A stretch of 64,000 nucleotides of DNA from Tenacibaculum singaporense (GTDB lineage Bacteria > Bacteroidota > Bacteroidia > Flavobacteriales > Flavobacteriaceae). A program made the translations under genes and the position numbers. Below, piece by piece: positions 27,171 through 34,830 of this stretch; the stretch's first letter is position 1, and each line of letters opens with the position of its first letter. The notes under the pieces were generated by a model. It ran no database searches. It was not told the DNA's origin and was given only the letters and a program-made list of their open reading frames with translations. The stretch spans positions 3,105,001-3,169,000 of the forward strand of contig NZ_CP032548.1 in the NCBI RefSeq assembly GCF_003867015.1, given 5' to 3'.

Positions 27171-28136
27171 ATGAAAAAAACTTTATCTTTTCTTCTTTTA
27201 CTTCTTTTCTTTAGTAATATTTCATTTTCTCAAGACTTAACTAAGGTTGATAAAATCATGTATTCTTATAATGGGATAACTTCTATCAAGGAACTATCTG
27301 AAAGAATAGATTATGATTTTAAAACTGATATAGAAAAAGTAAGGGCTATTTATACATGGATTGCTCTAAATATTGAGTATGATTATTTTCCTTCTAAACT
27401 ATTAAAATCTCCTGAACTTTTTGTTTTTAACAATGATGGTGATTTAAAAAGAATAAAACAAAGAAAAATAAGGCAGGCGGCACAAAAAACATTTAAGACA
27501 AAAAAAGGGGTTTGCATAGGTTTTGCCTATCTCTTCCATAATATTTGTAACCTAATTAATATTAAAAGTGAATTAATTTATGGTTATACAAGAACTTCTG
27601 CTGATAGAATTGGGATAATTCCTGAGGAAAAAAATCATGTATGGAATGCCGTCAAAATAAATAATGAATGGATTCTAATGGATGTTACTTTTGGTTCTGG
27701 GTACTTATATAAAAATGTATGGCAAAGACATCTTAACTTAGAGTATTTTAATGTAAAAAGAAGTAAACTTAGGCTAACTCATTTTCCGGCTGATATTAAA
27801 TGGCATACATTTTTAAACCAAAAACCTTTAAAAGAATTCTGTTATGCTCCTCTATACAAAAAAGGCTTTCAAAAAAACAAACTAGAAGTTTTAGCTCCTA
27901 AATCAGGTAAGATTGTTACAAGTAATAATAACAGAATTCATATAAAACTAAAAAAGACAGATAAAATAAAAGATGTAAAATATTTATTTTCTAGCAACTA
28001 CAAAATACATAATGCACAGATTATTAACAAAGAAGCTTTCTCTTCAATTTATCTTAAACCTCCTAAAAAAAATACAACCTTACATATATATGTAAATAAT
28101 GAACTATCATTAGAATATAAAGTTAAAGTTAATTAG
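27171..28136 (+). CDS. Transglutaminase-like exported protein (copy 2)
   Basis: This 321-residue paralogue of the preceding gene begins 42 bases after it. It has the signal peptide MKKTLSFLLLLLFFSNISFSQ, then KVRAIYTWIALNIEYDY. The catalytic triad is Cys115 (KGVCIGFAYLF), His156 (KNHVWNAVKINNEW) and Asp171 (LMDVTFGSG). The C-terminal domain is more basic than in copy 1 (KKTDKIKDVKYLF). The last 8 bases overlap the convergent DUF1801 gene. The pair looks like a tandem duplication that has diverged strongly. Confidence 0.85.
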   Translation: MKKTLSFLLLLLFFSNISFSQDLTKVDKIMYSYNGITSIKELSERIDYDFKTDIEKVRAIYTWIALNIEYDYFPSKLLKSPELFVFNNDGDLKRIKQRKIRQAAQKTFKTKKGVCIGFAYLFHNICNLINIKSELIYGYTRTSADRIGIIPEEKNHVWNAVKINNEWILMDVTFGSGYLYKNVWQRHLNLEYFNVKRSKLRLTHFPADIKWHTFLNQKPLKEFCYAPLYKKGFQKNKLEVLAPKSGKIVTSNNNRIHIKLKKTDKIKDVKYLFSSNYKIHNAQIINKEAFSSIYLKPPKKNTTLHIYVNNELSLEYKVKVN

Positions 28137-28503
28137 CTTTCCTCCAAAAACTTTTATGATTGTGTTTTGAAACTTCCTCAATCACTTGTAGTAGTATTTC
28201 TTCATTAATTTCTTCTACTGAAGTATAACGAAGTGATTTTACCACCGTTCTCCCTTCTGAAACTAAAAAAGCATCAAAATCCTGTAAAATACCTTTTGCC
28301 CAAAAACCAACATCTACAAATCCTTTTTTATGGGATGCATTAATGTAGCACAACTGCTTACCATTCATATAATATACTGGTATTTTCCACTTATACTTTA
28401 GCTCTAAATTCTGAAAATTACTTTCTATTAATACTTGTAGATGCAGTAAAATAGACTTGAATGGTTCGGGTTGTTTGAGTATGTATTCTTCGGCTGGTTT
28501 CAT
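28129..28503 (-). CDS. DUF1801 (YdhG-like) small protein
   Basis: This 124-residue cytoplasmic protein starts at the ATG at 28503 (a TTG two codons upstream is less likely). The pattern MKPAEEYILKQPEPFKSILLHLQVLIES, then LKYKWKIPVYYMNGKQLCYINASHKKGFVDVGFW, fits DUF1801, a small alpha/beta fold related to YdhG and of unknown function. It is the second gene of a likely two-gene operon after the DUF3820 gene (8-base gap). It has no transmembrane segment or signal. Confidence 0.75.
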   Translation of the reverse strand: MKPAEEYILKQPEPFKSILLHLQVLIESNFQNLELKYKWKIPVYYMNGKQLCYINASHKKGFVDVGFWAKGILQDFDAFLVSEGRTVVKSLRYTSVEEINEEILLQVIEEVSKHNHKSFWRKAN

Positions 28504-28511
28504 CCCCAAAT

Positions 28512-28733
28512 TTAAGAAACTTGGCGAATTTTCCTCAAAATATCTTCTAGTCCATTTAACTTTAACTCGTAAACTAGTTCTAACATGGTGCCCAACTTAC
28601 CTTTAGGGAAGCCTTTATTTTTATACCAAACAATATAATATTCAGGAATTTCAATTAAATACGTTCCTTTATATTTACCAAAAGGCATTTTCATGTTTGC
28701 TGTGTCGATTAAAAACTGTTTGTCTGGTATCAT
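28512..28733 (-). CDS. DUF3820 small protein
   Basis: This 73-residue protein has the core MPFGKYKGTYLIEIPEYYIVWY followed by FPKGKLGTMLELVYELKLNGL, the usual pattern of DUF3820 (PF12843, named from a putative quorum-sensing-regulated virulence factor). The same fold motif (PFGKYKG...L) also occurs in exonuclease-associated domains. It starts just after the terminator of the dehydrogenase gene upstream, so it has its own promoter. The function is unknown. Confidence 0.8.
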   Translation of the reverse strand: MIPDKQFLIDTANMKMPFGKYKGTYLIEIPEYYIVWYKNKGFPKGKLGTMLELVYELKLNGLEDILRKIRQVS

Positions 28734-28740
28734 CTTAAAT

Positions 28741-28762
28741 AAAAAATCCCGCCGAAGCGGGA
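28741..28762 (-). terminator. Terminator after the AlaDH/LYS1-type dehydrogenase gene
   Basis: TCCCGC (28747-28752) pairs with GCGGGA (28757-28762) around CGAA. On the - strand it is followed by six Ts, immediately past the dehydrogenase gene. Confidence 0.85.
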
Positions 28763-28773
28763 GTTATTAAATG

Positions 28774-29982
28774 TTATTCTTTTCCGTCTACGTAATCCTG
28801 CAAATATGCATAACGTTCGGTTAATTTACCAGTATTTGTTGTCATTTTTGCACGAGCTAAAATTCCGTCTTTATCATCATTATAAAATGCCGGAATTACA
28901 TGCTCTAAAAACATTTCTCCAAAACCTTCACTAGCATCTTTTGGTAACTCACAAGGTAAATTGTCTACTGCCATTACCGTGATGGCTTTTTCGTCTTTAA
29001 AATCAATTTCTGATTCTGTTTCTGGGTTGTAGCCGTAAATAGGATCTGCAATTGTTGACGCACGAAGTGTTGTCGCTACTGGTCCATCAATATCACATGA
29101 AATATCTGCTACATACTTTATTCTAAACTCAGGGTGTTTTACATCTTCACGTGTAAATAAATACGGAGCTCCATCTCCATAAAAATGACCCGCTATAAAG
29201 AAATCAGTTTGTTTCGCATACGCCATAAAATTACTTTCGTAACCTGTTGGATCTTTATAAAATTCAAACTTATCACCTACTTTACCATCTTTTCGTTTTG
29301 CATACTCCATAACATCGGCTATACAATATACAGGTTCAGTAAACTCACTTGTTAAATATAAAGCATCGCTTACTTGCTTAATTTGTAAATGTTCTAAAAT
29401 TTCTTGGGCTCCTTTAGCTACTTTTCCTGTTCCTGTTAGTAAAATTTTGATATTTGGTAAAGTAATTTTATCCAATTCAGCTTTTACAGCATCTAGATCG
29501 GGTAACGTTTCTACTTTGGGTAAATTGAACAATCCTTCACGTATGCCTAAGGCTCTAAAGCCATTGTAAGCTCCAACCAAACCAGCATAACGACCAAAAC
29601 CAATTAAACGGGCTCCATTTTCTTTTACGATAGTTTCATGATCGAACATTTCAATGTTTTTCTCTAACATCGCTTTTAACAACTTTCGATTGTACGGTTG
29701 CTTCTTAATAGTATGACTGAAGAAAAAGTATTTTTTATTTGGAATTAAATTGTCAATAGGAACTTCTTTTACTCCTAATAACACATCACAATCAGAAACA
29801 TCATTGGTTACTTCAAAACCTGCTTTTGTGTAAGCCTCATCAGAAAAAACTCGGATATCAGAACTTTCCACTACTATTTCTGCTTGAGGAAACTGTTCTT
29901 TAAACTCTTGCAATTTTTCTGGAGAAAACACAACTCTTCTATCAGGTGGATTTTTACGTTCTTTAATAATTCCGAATTTCAT
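28774..29982 (-). CDS. NAD(P)-dependent dehydrogenase of the alanine/saccharopine dehydrogenase family
   Basis: This 402-residue cytoplasmic protein opens MKFGIIKERKNPPDRRVVFSPEKL, the AlaDh/PNT N-terminal domain with its R-R-V substrate loop. The NAD-binding Rossmann loop is KILLTGTGKVAKGAQEIL (about residue 182). Later DGPVATTLRASTIADPIYGYNPE resembles the LYS1-type saccharopine dehydrogenase branch rather than classical alanine dehydrogenase. The usual flavobacterial annotation is NAD(P)-dependent oxidoreductase. Whether it makes lysine, alanine or another amino acid cannot be told here. It is monocistronic, upstream of its own terminator. Confidence 0.8.
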   Translation of the reverse strand: MKFGIIKERKNPPDRRVVFSPEKLQEFKEQFPQAEIVVESSDIRVFSDEAYTKAGFEVTNDVSDCDVLLGVKEVPIDNLIPNKKYFFFSHTIKKQPYNRKLLKAMLEKNIEMFDHETIVKENGARLIGFGRYAGLVGAYNGFRALGIREGLFNLPKVETLPDLDAVKAELDKITLPNIKILLTGTGKVAKGAQEILEHLQIKQVSDALYLTSEFTEPVYCIADVMEYAKRKDGKVGDKFEFYKDPTGYESNFMAYAKQTDFFIAGHFYGDGAPYLFTREDVKHPEFRIKYVADISCDIDGPVATTLRASTIADPIYGYNPETESEIDFKDEKAITVMAVDNLPCELPKDASEGFGEMFLEHVIPAFYNDDKDGILARAKMTTNTGKLTERYAYLQDYVDGKE

Positions 29983-30069
29983 AATTGATCTTTGTATTAA
30001 AATTAAACAATTTTACATATAATGTTATAGTTTATAACAATTGCAGCGAAAATACTTGTTTTAAAATGA

Positions 30070-30097
30070 TTGTACAAGTAGTATTTTTTTATATTTG
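30070..30097 (+). promoter_or_regulatory. Candidate promoter for ssrA (tmRNA)
   Basis: TTG at 30070-30072 and TATATTTG at 30090-30097 are separated by 17 bases, a good match to the Bacteroidota promoter. It would give a precursor starting near 30104 with about 110 bases to be removed from the 5' end of tmRNA, normally by RNase P. Confidence 0.5.
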
Positions 30098-30212
30098 CAT
30101 CCTCTTGTTTCAGCAGTATTGTTTTATATTGCTGCCAAACGAAATTGCATAGAATTACAAAGATTATCTGGTATATTTTTTGCAAGGATACTTCTAGCAT
30201 CTTTGACATATT

Positions 30213-30605
30213 GGGGACGACTGGTTTTGACAGCAAGATTAGTGAAAATGTAAGCATACCGAGGAGTGAAATGACAACTCGTTAAACTTATTTCAAACAT
30301 TTAAACGGCGAAGATAACTACGCTTTAGCTGCTTAATCTGAATTAATAGTAAGATAGAGCCTCGGCACACAAGGTGCGCAAGCTAAATGTCCACGAAAAG
30401 CCTTGGTTTACGGCGTTTCACTTTTGGGCATCGTAAAAGTAAACATAGAGAACTTAGAACTTCGATAGGTTTTCGAAACTAAAGAAGATAAGTTAAGATT
30501 GGACAGTTTTTGGTCAGGTCTTAATCGAAAATTAAACAAAAACTAAGTATGTAGAAAGCCTTTGAGCTACTTGTTTGGACCCGAGTTCGATTCTCGGCGT
30601 CTCCA
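30213..30605 (+). ncRNA. ssrA: Transfer-messenger RNA (tmRNA), 3' end regenerated by an inserted element
   Basis: tmRNA rescues stalled ribosomes and tags the nascent protein for proteolysis. The 5' end GGGGACGACTGG pairs with the 3' CGTCTCC to form the acceptor stem. The T-arm GGACCCGAGTTCGATTCTCGG precedes it, and the discriminator A is 30605. CCA is not encoded. The tag frame begins at GGC 30307 and reads GEDNYALAA then TAA (30334-30336), giving (A)GEDNYALAA, close to other flavobacterial tags. The last 12 bases coincide with the left copy of the 13-bp repeat bounding the inserted element, so the functional 3' end is carried by the element. Confidence 0.95.
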
Positions 30606-30606
30606 C
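30594..30606 (+). repeat. attL core of the ssrA element
   Basis: TCGGCGTCTCCAC, identical to 54584-54596. It begins in the 3' strand of the tmRNA T-arm and ends one base past the discriminator. Confidence 0.88.
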
Positions 30607-30610
30607 TATT

Positions 30611-30645
30611 AACCCTTACAAACCCAGTGTTTGTAAGGGTTTTTA
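30611..30645 (+). terminator. tmRNA terminator at the left end of the element
   Basis: AACCCTTACAAAC (30611-30623) pairs with GTTTGTAAGGGTT (30629-30641) around CCAGT, followed by a T-run. It lies 4 bases after the repeat core, exactly where a diverged twin lies after the right repeat at 54601. Confidence 0.9.
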
Positions 30646-30649
30646 TTTT

Positions 30650-30672
30650 GAGTTGATAATCGCGTTGATAAT
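30650..30672 (+). repeat. Two direct GNGTTGATAAT repeats near attL, candidate integrase arm sites
   Basis: GAGTTGATAAT (30650-30660) and GCGTTGATAAT (30662-30672) have the same orientation. The same two 11-mers appear in the opposite order near attR (54443-54465). Short repeats just inside both ends are typical of arm-type recombinase binding sites. Confidence 0.55.
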
Positions 30673-30763
30673 TCAAACTTCCTTATTGTCAAAACTTTAA
30701 TTTGCTGTTCCTTACCAAAGTTAATATTTTTATACTTATTAAGCACTTATAAGACATAAAATT

Positions 30764-31720
30764 ATGACAAATTATTACGTACCTCTTTTTTTGTTATTCA
30801 TAGGAGTATATTTAATTCAAATAGGTATCTTTTCAAAACGGTACACAGAAAAACTTGCACCATATTTTTGGAATGGAAAAATTAACTGGGATCCTAATGT
30901 AGATAGATTAAAACTATTATTATCTCTTGCTTTTTTAATTACTCCAGGCACTTTAATGAAATCTTTCATTAAGTTCAACTCTAATAATGCTATTTTTAAT
31001 TATTCTGTCTTCCTAATAATTATATCATTAATATTGTTTCTTATCTGGTTTGATATTAAAAAGATTGCTCCTTTTACCCTGGCAAAAAAGATTATTAAAG
31101 GTAAAACAGAAGATCTAAATATTAAATTAAATGAGTTATTTAAAAAGTTTGAAGGGTTAAGTTCTGAAGTAAGTCATATAGAAAAAACTACAATTAACAT
31201 TCAAAAAAAAGCATTTCTAACGAAATCAGATATTGAAGATTTAAAGAACAGTTTTGATTCTTTCAAAAAGAGCTCCGAACAATTTGATAACGACATCAAG
31301 AAAGAGATTTCAATAATTAAGAAAAATTTGGAACCTAAGAAAAGGAACTCAATAACGATAGAGAGAAGAAAGGAAGCTATTAAAAAAAAGTTTGAAATTT
31401 TCAAAAAAGAACTTGAAGTTTTTTCAAATTTTGACAGCGAAAATAATTTAATTCTTTTTAACAGTTATGACATTTATGAAGTAACATCATATCAAATTTT
31501 ATTAGTATTTTTTCAAGATTATTATAACATTCCTAAAAAAAATACTAGAGAAATTATATATCGTTTATTTAATGATTACTTTTCTATATCGGCTAAAAAT
31601 GGCTTGAACTCAGGAAATTGGGATTATTTTAAAAACAATCATCTTAGTGATGTACAAAACTTCACACTTTATAGCGATTTAATCCTAAATCATAATAAAT
31701 TTCACTCAGATTCTGAGTAA
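30764..31720 (+). CDS. Hypothetical membrane protein with coiled coil
   Basis: This 318-residue protein is the first gene of the element. Three hydrophobic segments are visible: about 5-23 (VPLFLLFIGVYLIQIGIF), 48-64 (LLLSLAFLITPGTLM) and 78-97 (YSVFLIIISLILFLIWF). A Lys/Glu-rich stretch follows (about 110-220) with heptad-like spacing, likely a coiled coil, and then a cytoplasmic tail. I recognise no family. It precedes the HTH gene on the same strand with a 62-base gap. A role in the element's maintenance or in defence cannot be told from sequence. Confidence 0.6.
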   Translation: MTNYYVPLFLLFIGVYLIQIGIFSKRYTEKLAPYFWNGKINWDPNVDRLKLLLSLAFLITPGTLMKSFIKFNSNNAIFNYSVFLIIISLILFLIWFDIKKIAPFTLAKKIIKGKTEDLNIKLNELFKKFEGLSSEVSHIEKTTINIQKKAFLTKSDIEDLKNSFDSFKKSSEQFDNDIKKEISIIKKNLEPKKRNSITIERRKEAIKKKFEIFKKELEVFSNFDSENNLILFNSYDIYEVTSYQILLVFFQDYYNIPKKNTREIIYRLFNDYFSISAKNGLNSGNWDYFKNNHLSDVQNFTLYSDLILNHNKFHSDSE

Positions 31721-31782
31721 TCGGAGTTTAAATCATATTCAACAATCTAATTTTGAAGTATTAAACATTAAAATTCAATTTT

Positions 31783-32091
31783 ATGTATACTTCAAATTCT
31801 AAATACAAAAGCCATCCTTATGAGGATGTTTTAGTTTCTTTAAATGAGTTAAAAAAAACAGTTAATTCTTTAGTATCATCTATTAAAAAAGAAGATCACA
31901 TTAATAAGTACTACACCAGAAAGGAAGTTTCAATCCTAACAAAATCTTCTATACAAACAATAGATAATTATATTGATAAAGGCTGGATTAAAGTAGAGCA
32001 ATTTGGCCCTAAGAAAAAACTAATCCACCACTACCAAATTTTCAATGAAGATCAAACATTGAAAAACTTCAAATACAAAAGAAAAGCGTAA
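31783..32091 (+). CDS. Small helix-turn-helix DNA-binding protein (excisionase/regulator type)
   Basis: This 102-residue protein has a C-terminal winged HTH: YYTRKEVSILTKSSIQTIDNY, then a basic wing (GWIKVEQFGPKKKLIHHYQIF). This layout is standard for the small HTH proteins that open mobilizable elements in Bacteroidota, which act as excisionase-like or regulatory factors. It sits directly upstream of the replication helicase gene. A hairpin overlapping its stop codon probably limits read-through. The DNA target is unknown. Confidence 0.75.
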   Translation: MYTSNSKYKSHPYEDVLVSLNELKKTVNSLVSSIKKEDHINKYYTRKEVSILTKSSIQTIDNYIDKGWIKVEQFGPKKKLIHHYQIFNEDQTLKNFKYKRKA

Positions 32092-32111
32092 TGGCTCTCA
32101 TCCATTACGCT
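32085..32111 (+). terminator. Hairpin overlapping the stop of the HTH gene
   Basis: AGCGTAATGG (32085-32094) pairs with CCATTACGCT (32102-32111), loop CTCTCAT, followed by TTAAATATTTT. It is a probable terminator or attenuator before the helicase gene. Confidence 0.6.
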
Positions 32112-32179
32112 TTAAATATTTTCTAAAACAGTATTAACTACCGTATAGGACAAATATACGGTTAATTCTTAAACAAATT

Positions 32180-33385
32180 ATGGAAGAAATACCATACTTA
32201 AGAATTGGTACGTCTTATTTTAAAATTGTTCAAGTACCAACGATTAATAATCAATTCAATGAGATCCTCATTAAATGGGATAGAAATACCATTATTCAAG
32301 ATCACAACAGAAATTATTTAACCAAAATCCCCAAATACGATGGAAGCATATGCTTTCCTAATCACATTAATTTCTCAAAGACAATACATGGTTTTTACAA
32401 TACATACTCCCCTCTTAAACATCTTCCAAAAACAGGAAGTTTTAATAATACAATAACTTTTTTCAAACACATATTTGGTAAACAGTTAGATCTTGGGCTT
32501 GACTATTTTAAGCTATTATATGAAAACCCAACACAAACACTTCCTGTATTATGCCTTGTAAGCAAAGAGCGTTCAACAGGTAAAAGCTCATTCTTAAAAT
32601 ACTTAAAAGAAGTCTTTGGTCATAATATGAGTTATCTCGATAGTCATTCTTTAAACAGTAACTTTAATTTAGATTGGGGCAATAAACTAATATTAGGTTT
32701 AGACGAAGCCTTTTTTCAAAAAGAAGAAATCACTGAAAAAATTAAGTACCTCTCAACTTCAAATAAAAACAAAATAGAAGCTAAAGGAAAAGAGAGATTT
32801 GAAGTAGACTTTTTTGGAAAGTTTATTATGTGTAGTAATAAAGAAGATTCCTTCATTAAAATTGATGCAGACGAAATCCGATTTTGGATAATTAAGGTTC
32901 CAAAAATAAAAACTGAAGACGTTAATTTTTTAGACAAATTAATAGATGAAATTCCCGCTTTTCTAGATTTCACTTTAAAAAGAAAGTTTGCCAGTGAAAG
33001 AAAAACTAGAATGTGGTTTACTGCTAAACAAATATACACTCCTGCTCTAAAAAAACTTGTGAATAATAATAGAAACAGAGTTGAAAAAGAGTTGGCTCAA
33101 CTACTAATCAGTGTAATCGAAAAACACGACTTAGATTCTGTTGAATTTGTTCCAATGGATTTATTAAATGGATTAAATAAAACGAGAGTAAAAACTGATC
33201 AAACTCAATTAAGATCCTTACTAAAAAAAGACTGGAAATTAACCAATCAAAAAAACTCACTTCAATATCGAAGATTTACAATTTTAAGTGACGGTGAAAT
33301 TGTTTTAACAGAATCGAAAGGAAGGTACTTTTCTGTAAAAAAAGATTTTTTACAGAAAAATTTTGATGAAACGATGACAGACTAA
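32180..33385 (+). CDS. SF3-type replication helicase (DUF5906/primase-helicase family)
   Basis: This 401-residue AAA+ ATPase resembles the DUF5906 helicases of plasmids and mobilizable elements. Walker A is SKERSTGKSS (about 130-139). Walker B is LILGLDEAFF (about 172-181). A sensor-like FIMCSNKED and the arginine-bearing DADEIRFWIIKVP follow. The C-terminal part is a winged-helix-like region (about 300-380). The iteron-like repeats begin in its last codons and continue downstream. With the CHC2/TOPRIM primase that follows, it forms a self-contained replication initiation module. Confidence 0.82.
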   Translation: MEEIPYLRIGTSYFKIVQVPTINNQFNEILIKWDRNTIIQDHNRNYLTKIPKYDGSICFPNHINFSKTIHGFYNTYSPLKHLPKTGSFNNTITFFKHIFGKQLDLGLDYFKLLYENPTQTLPVLCLVSKERSTGKSSFLKYLKEVFGHNMSYLDSHSLNSNFNLDWGNKLILGLDEAFFQKEEITEKIKYLSTSNKNKIEAKGKERFEVDFFGKFIMCSNKEDSFIKIDADEIRFWIIKVPKIKTEDVNFLDKLIDEIPAFLDFTLKRKFASERKTRMWFTAKQIYTPALKKLVNNNRNRVEKELAQLLISVIEKHDLDSVEFVPMDLLNGLNKTRVKTDQTQLRSLLKKDWKLTNQKNSLQYRRFTILSDGEIVLTESKGRYFSVKKDFLQKNFDETMTD

Positions 33386-33412
33386 CTTTTATTCATCTAT
33401 AAGTCAGTAAAG

Positions 33413-33550
33413 ACAAAGGATACAGGCTGTCATCATTTTGTCATCACTTTGTCATCATTTTCAAAAGTGATGACAAAATAAAATCAAAAGTGATGAAACG
33501 ATGACAAAATGATGACAAGCTACAGAACCTATAAACAAAGGGATACAGAA
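33413..33550. repeat. Iteron-like repeat cluster, candidate replication origin
   Basis: Three TGTCATCAYTTT units start at 33428, 33439 and 33450, exactly 11 bases apart. Inverted units follow at 33463-33475 (AAAAGTGATGACA), 33486-33496, 33496-33506 (AAACGATGACA) and 33506-33517 (AAAATGATGACA). Single outliers lie at 33364-33378, inside the helicase gene end, and near 33566. ACAAAGGATACAG (33413-33425) and ACAAAGGGATACAG (33535-33548) flank the cluster. The region is AT-rich and lies between helicase and primase genes, as expected for an oriV. It could instead be an operator array for the primase. Confidence 0.65.
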
Positions 33551-33609
33551 CGTTCACGCATCGTTTCATCATTTTATAAAATAAAATATAGTGTATAAAA
33601 AACTTAATC

Positions 33610-34461
33610 ATGAACTGTAAAAAAGCAAAAGAAATAGACCTTGTTTCCTATCTAAAAAACAATGGCTTCTTTCCCAAGAAAACAAACATTAATGAAGTTT
33701 GGTTTTGCTCTCCATTTAGGAGTGAGAATTCACCCTCATTTAAAGTAGATACAGCTAAAAATATTTGGTACGATTTCGGGGAAGGGTTCGGAGGAACAAT
33801 AATTGATTTTATAATGAAGTATCATAATTGTTCCCTAAAAGATTCTTTAAATCTGTTAAGCAATAATACTTTTTCTTTTCATCAGCATAAAAATCTAAAA
33901 GAGGCTGAAGGCAAACCAAAATACTCTATCAAAAAAGTAGGAGAGCTAACTAACTCTTTTTTGATAGAATATTTGAAGTCTAGGAAAATAAATATTGAAT
34001 ATGCTAAGCGTTTTTTATTTCAAGTCCACTACTCTTTTGATTCTGAAAAAGAATATTATGGAATTGGATTTATGAATGATTTTGGAGGACTAGAAATTAG
34101 AAACAAATTCTTTAAAGGATGCTTAGGTAAAAAAAGTATTACAACTATAAATAATAATTCTGATGTTATATCCTTGTTTGAATCTTGGTCTGATTTTCTT
34201 TCTTATTTGACTTTAAAAAAAATAATTCCAAATGAAAATTTTATCATTTTGAATTCTACCTCTCTTATTCAAAAGGTTCCCAACCTAATTAAAGATTATT
34301 CTAAAACCAAATGTTTTTTTGATAATGATGAAGCTGGAAACAAAGCTATAAAACACCTCCAAGAAAAAGTATCTAAAGAGTTAATTGACTGTAGAATTCA
34401 CTATAAAAACCACAACGATTTAAACGATTATTTAATTAATTACAAAAAGGAGATTAATTAG
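33610..34461 (+). CDS. CHC2-type/TOPRIM DNA primase of the element
   Basis: This 283-residue protein has an N-terminal CHC2-like domain (WFCSPFRSENSPSFKVD, IWYDFGEGFGGTIIDFIM). Only one of the zinc-binding residues is evident, as in many element primases. The C-terminal TOPRIM domain has the acidic Glu in VISLFESWSDFLSYL and the D-x-D motif in CFFDNDEAGNKAIKHL. It should synthesise primers for autonomous or transfer replication of the element, with the upstream helicase. It starts right after the iteron-like cluster. Confidence 0.82.
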   Translation: MNCKKAKEIDLVSYLKNNGFFPKKTNINEVWFCSPFRSENSPSFKVDTAKNIWYDFGEGFGGTIIDFIMKYHNCSLKDSLNLLSNNTFSFHQHKNLKEAEGKPKYSIKKVGELTNSFLIEYLKSRKINIEYAKRFLFQVHYSFDSEKEYYGIGFMNDFGGLEIRNKFFKGCLGKKSITTINNNSDVISLFESWSDFLSYLTLKKIIPNENFIILNSTSLIQKVPNLIKDYSKTKCFFDNDEAGNKAIKHLQEKVSKELIDCRIHYKNHNDLNDYLINYKKEIN

Positions 34462-34466
34462 TATTT

Positions 34467-34496
34467 CGAGATGTGTCCTTGTCAGGACAAATCTCG
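34467..34496 (+). other. Inverted repeat upstream of mob genes, candidate oriT
   Basis: CGAGATGTGTCCT (34467-34479) and AGGACAAATCTCG (34484-34496) are inverted with one mismatch and a 4-base loop. It lies between the primase stop and the MobC-like start, the standard position of oriT in mobilizable elements, with a possible nick region in the following 30 bases. A short T-run follows the stem, so a primase terminator is the main alternative. Confidence 0.5.
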
Positions 34497-34533
34497 CTTT
34501 TTCTCCCTATGGTCGCAAAAGTTGAACAGCATT

Positions 34534-34830
34534 ATGAAAAATCACAAAATTGAATTTAGATGCACTCTTTATGAGAAAAAGCTTTTAAAAGTAAAAGCTA
34601 AAAAAGCTGGCTTATCATTAAGCGAATTTTGTAGAAAATCGGCTAATGAAAAAGTAATTTCTGAACGATTATCAGAAGAACAAATTTCTCTTTACAAAAT
34701 GCTAGTTCAGTATCATAATAACTTTAAATCTATTGGGAATTTAATCAAAAAGAGACATCCCGATTTATACAAAAATGTGTATCAAACTGCTGATGAAATA
34801 AAAAATCATCTTCAAAATTTTAAAAAATGA
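34534..34830 (+). CDS. MobC-like relaxosome accessory protein
   Basis: This 98-residue protein starts at the ATG at 34534 (MKNHKIEFRCTLYEKKLLKVK). A longer frame from 34471 runs through the inverted repeat and was rejected. The N-terminal half is ribbon-helix-helix-like (EFRCTLYEKKLLKVKAKKAGLS, then LSEFCRKSANEK). The C-terminal helices (QYHNNFKSIGNLIKK) match MobC-type plasmid mobilization proteins, which bind oriT and assist the relaxase. Its stop overlaps the relaxase start (ATGA), so the two are translationally coupled. Confidence 0.75.
   Translation: MKNHKIEFRCTLYEKKLLKVKAKKAGLSLSEFCRKSANEKVISERLSEEQISLYKMLVQYHNNFKSIGNLIKKRHPDLYKNVYQTADEIKNHLQNFKK

Noticed and set aside
30003-30257. 84-codon frame on the - strand upstream of and into tmRNA
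   Set aside because: It runs through the ssrA promoter region and the 5' end of tmRNA, with no domain. The RNA gene explains the sequence.
33413-33550. CRISPR or phage-repeat interpretation of the TCATCA repeats
   Set aside because: The units are only 11-13 bp, partly inverted, and have no unique spacers. Iterons or operators fit better.
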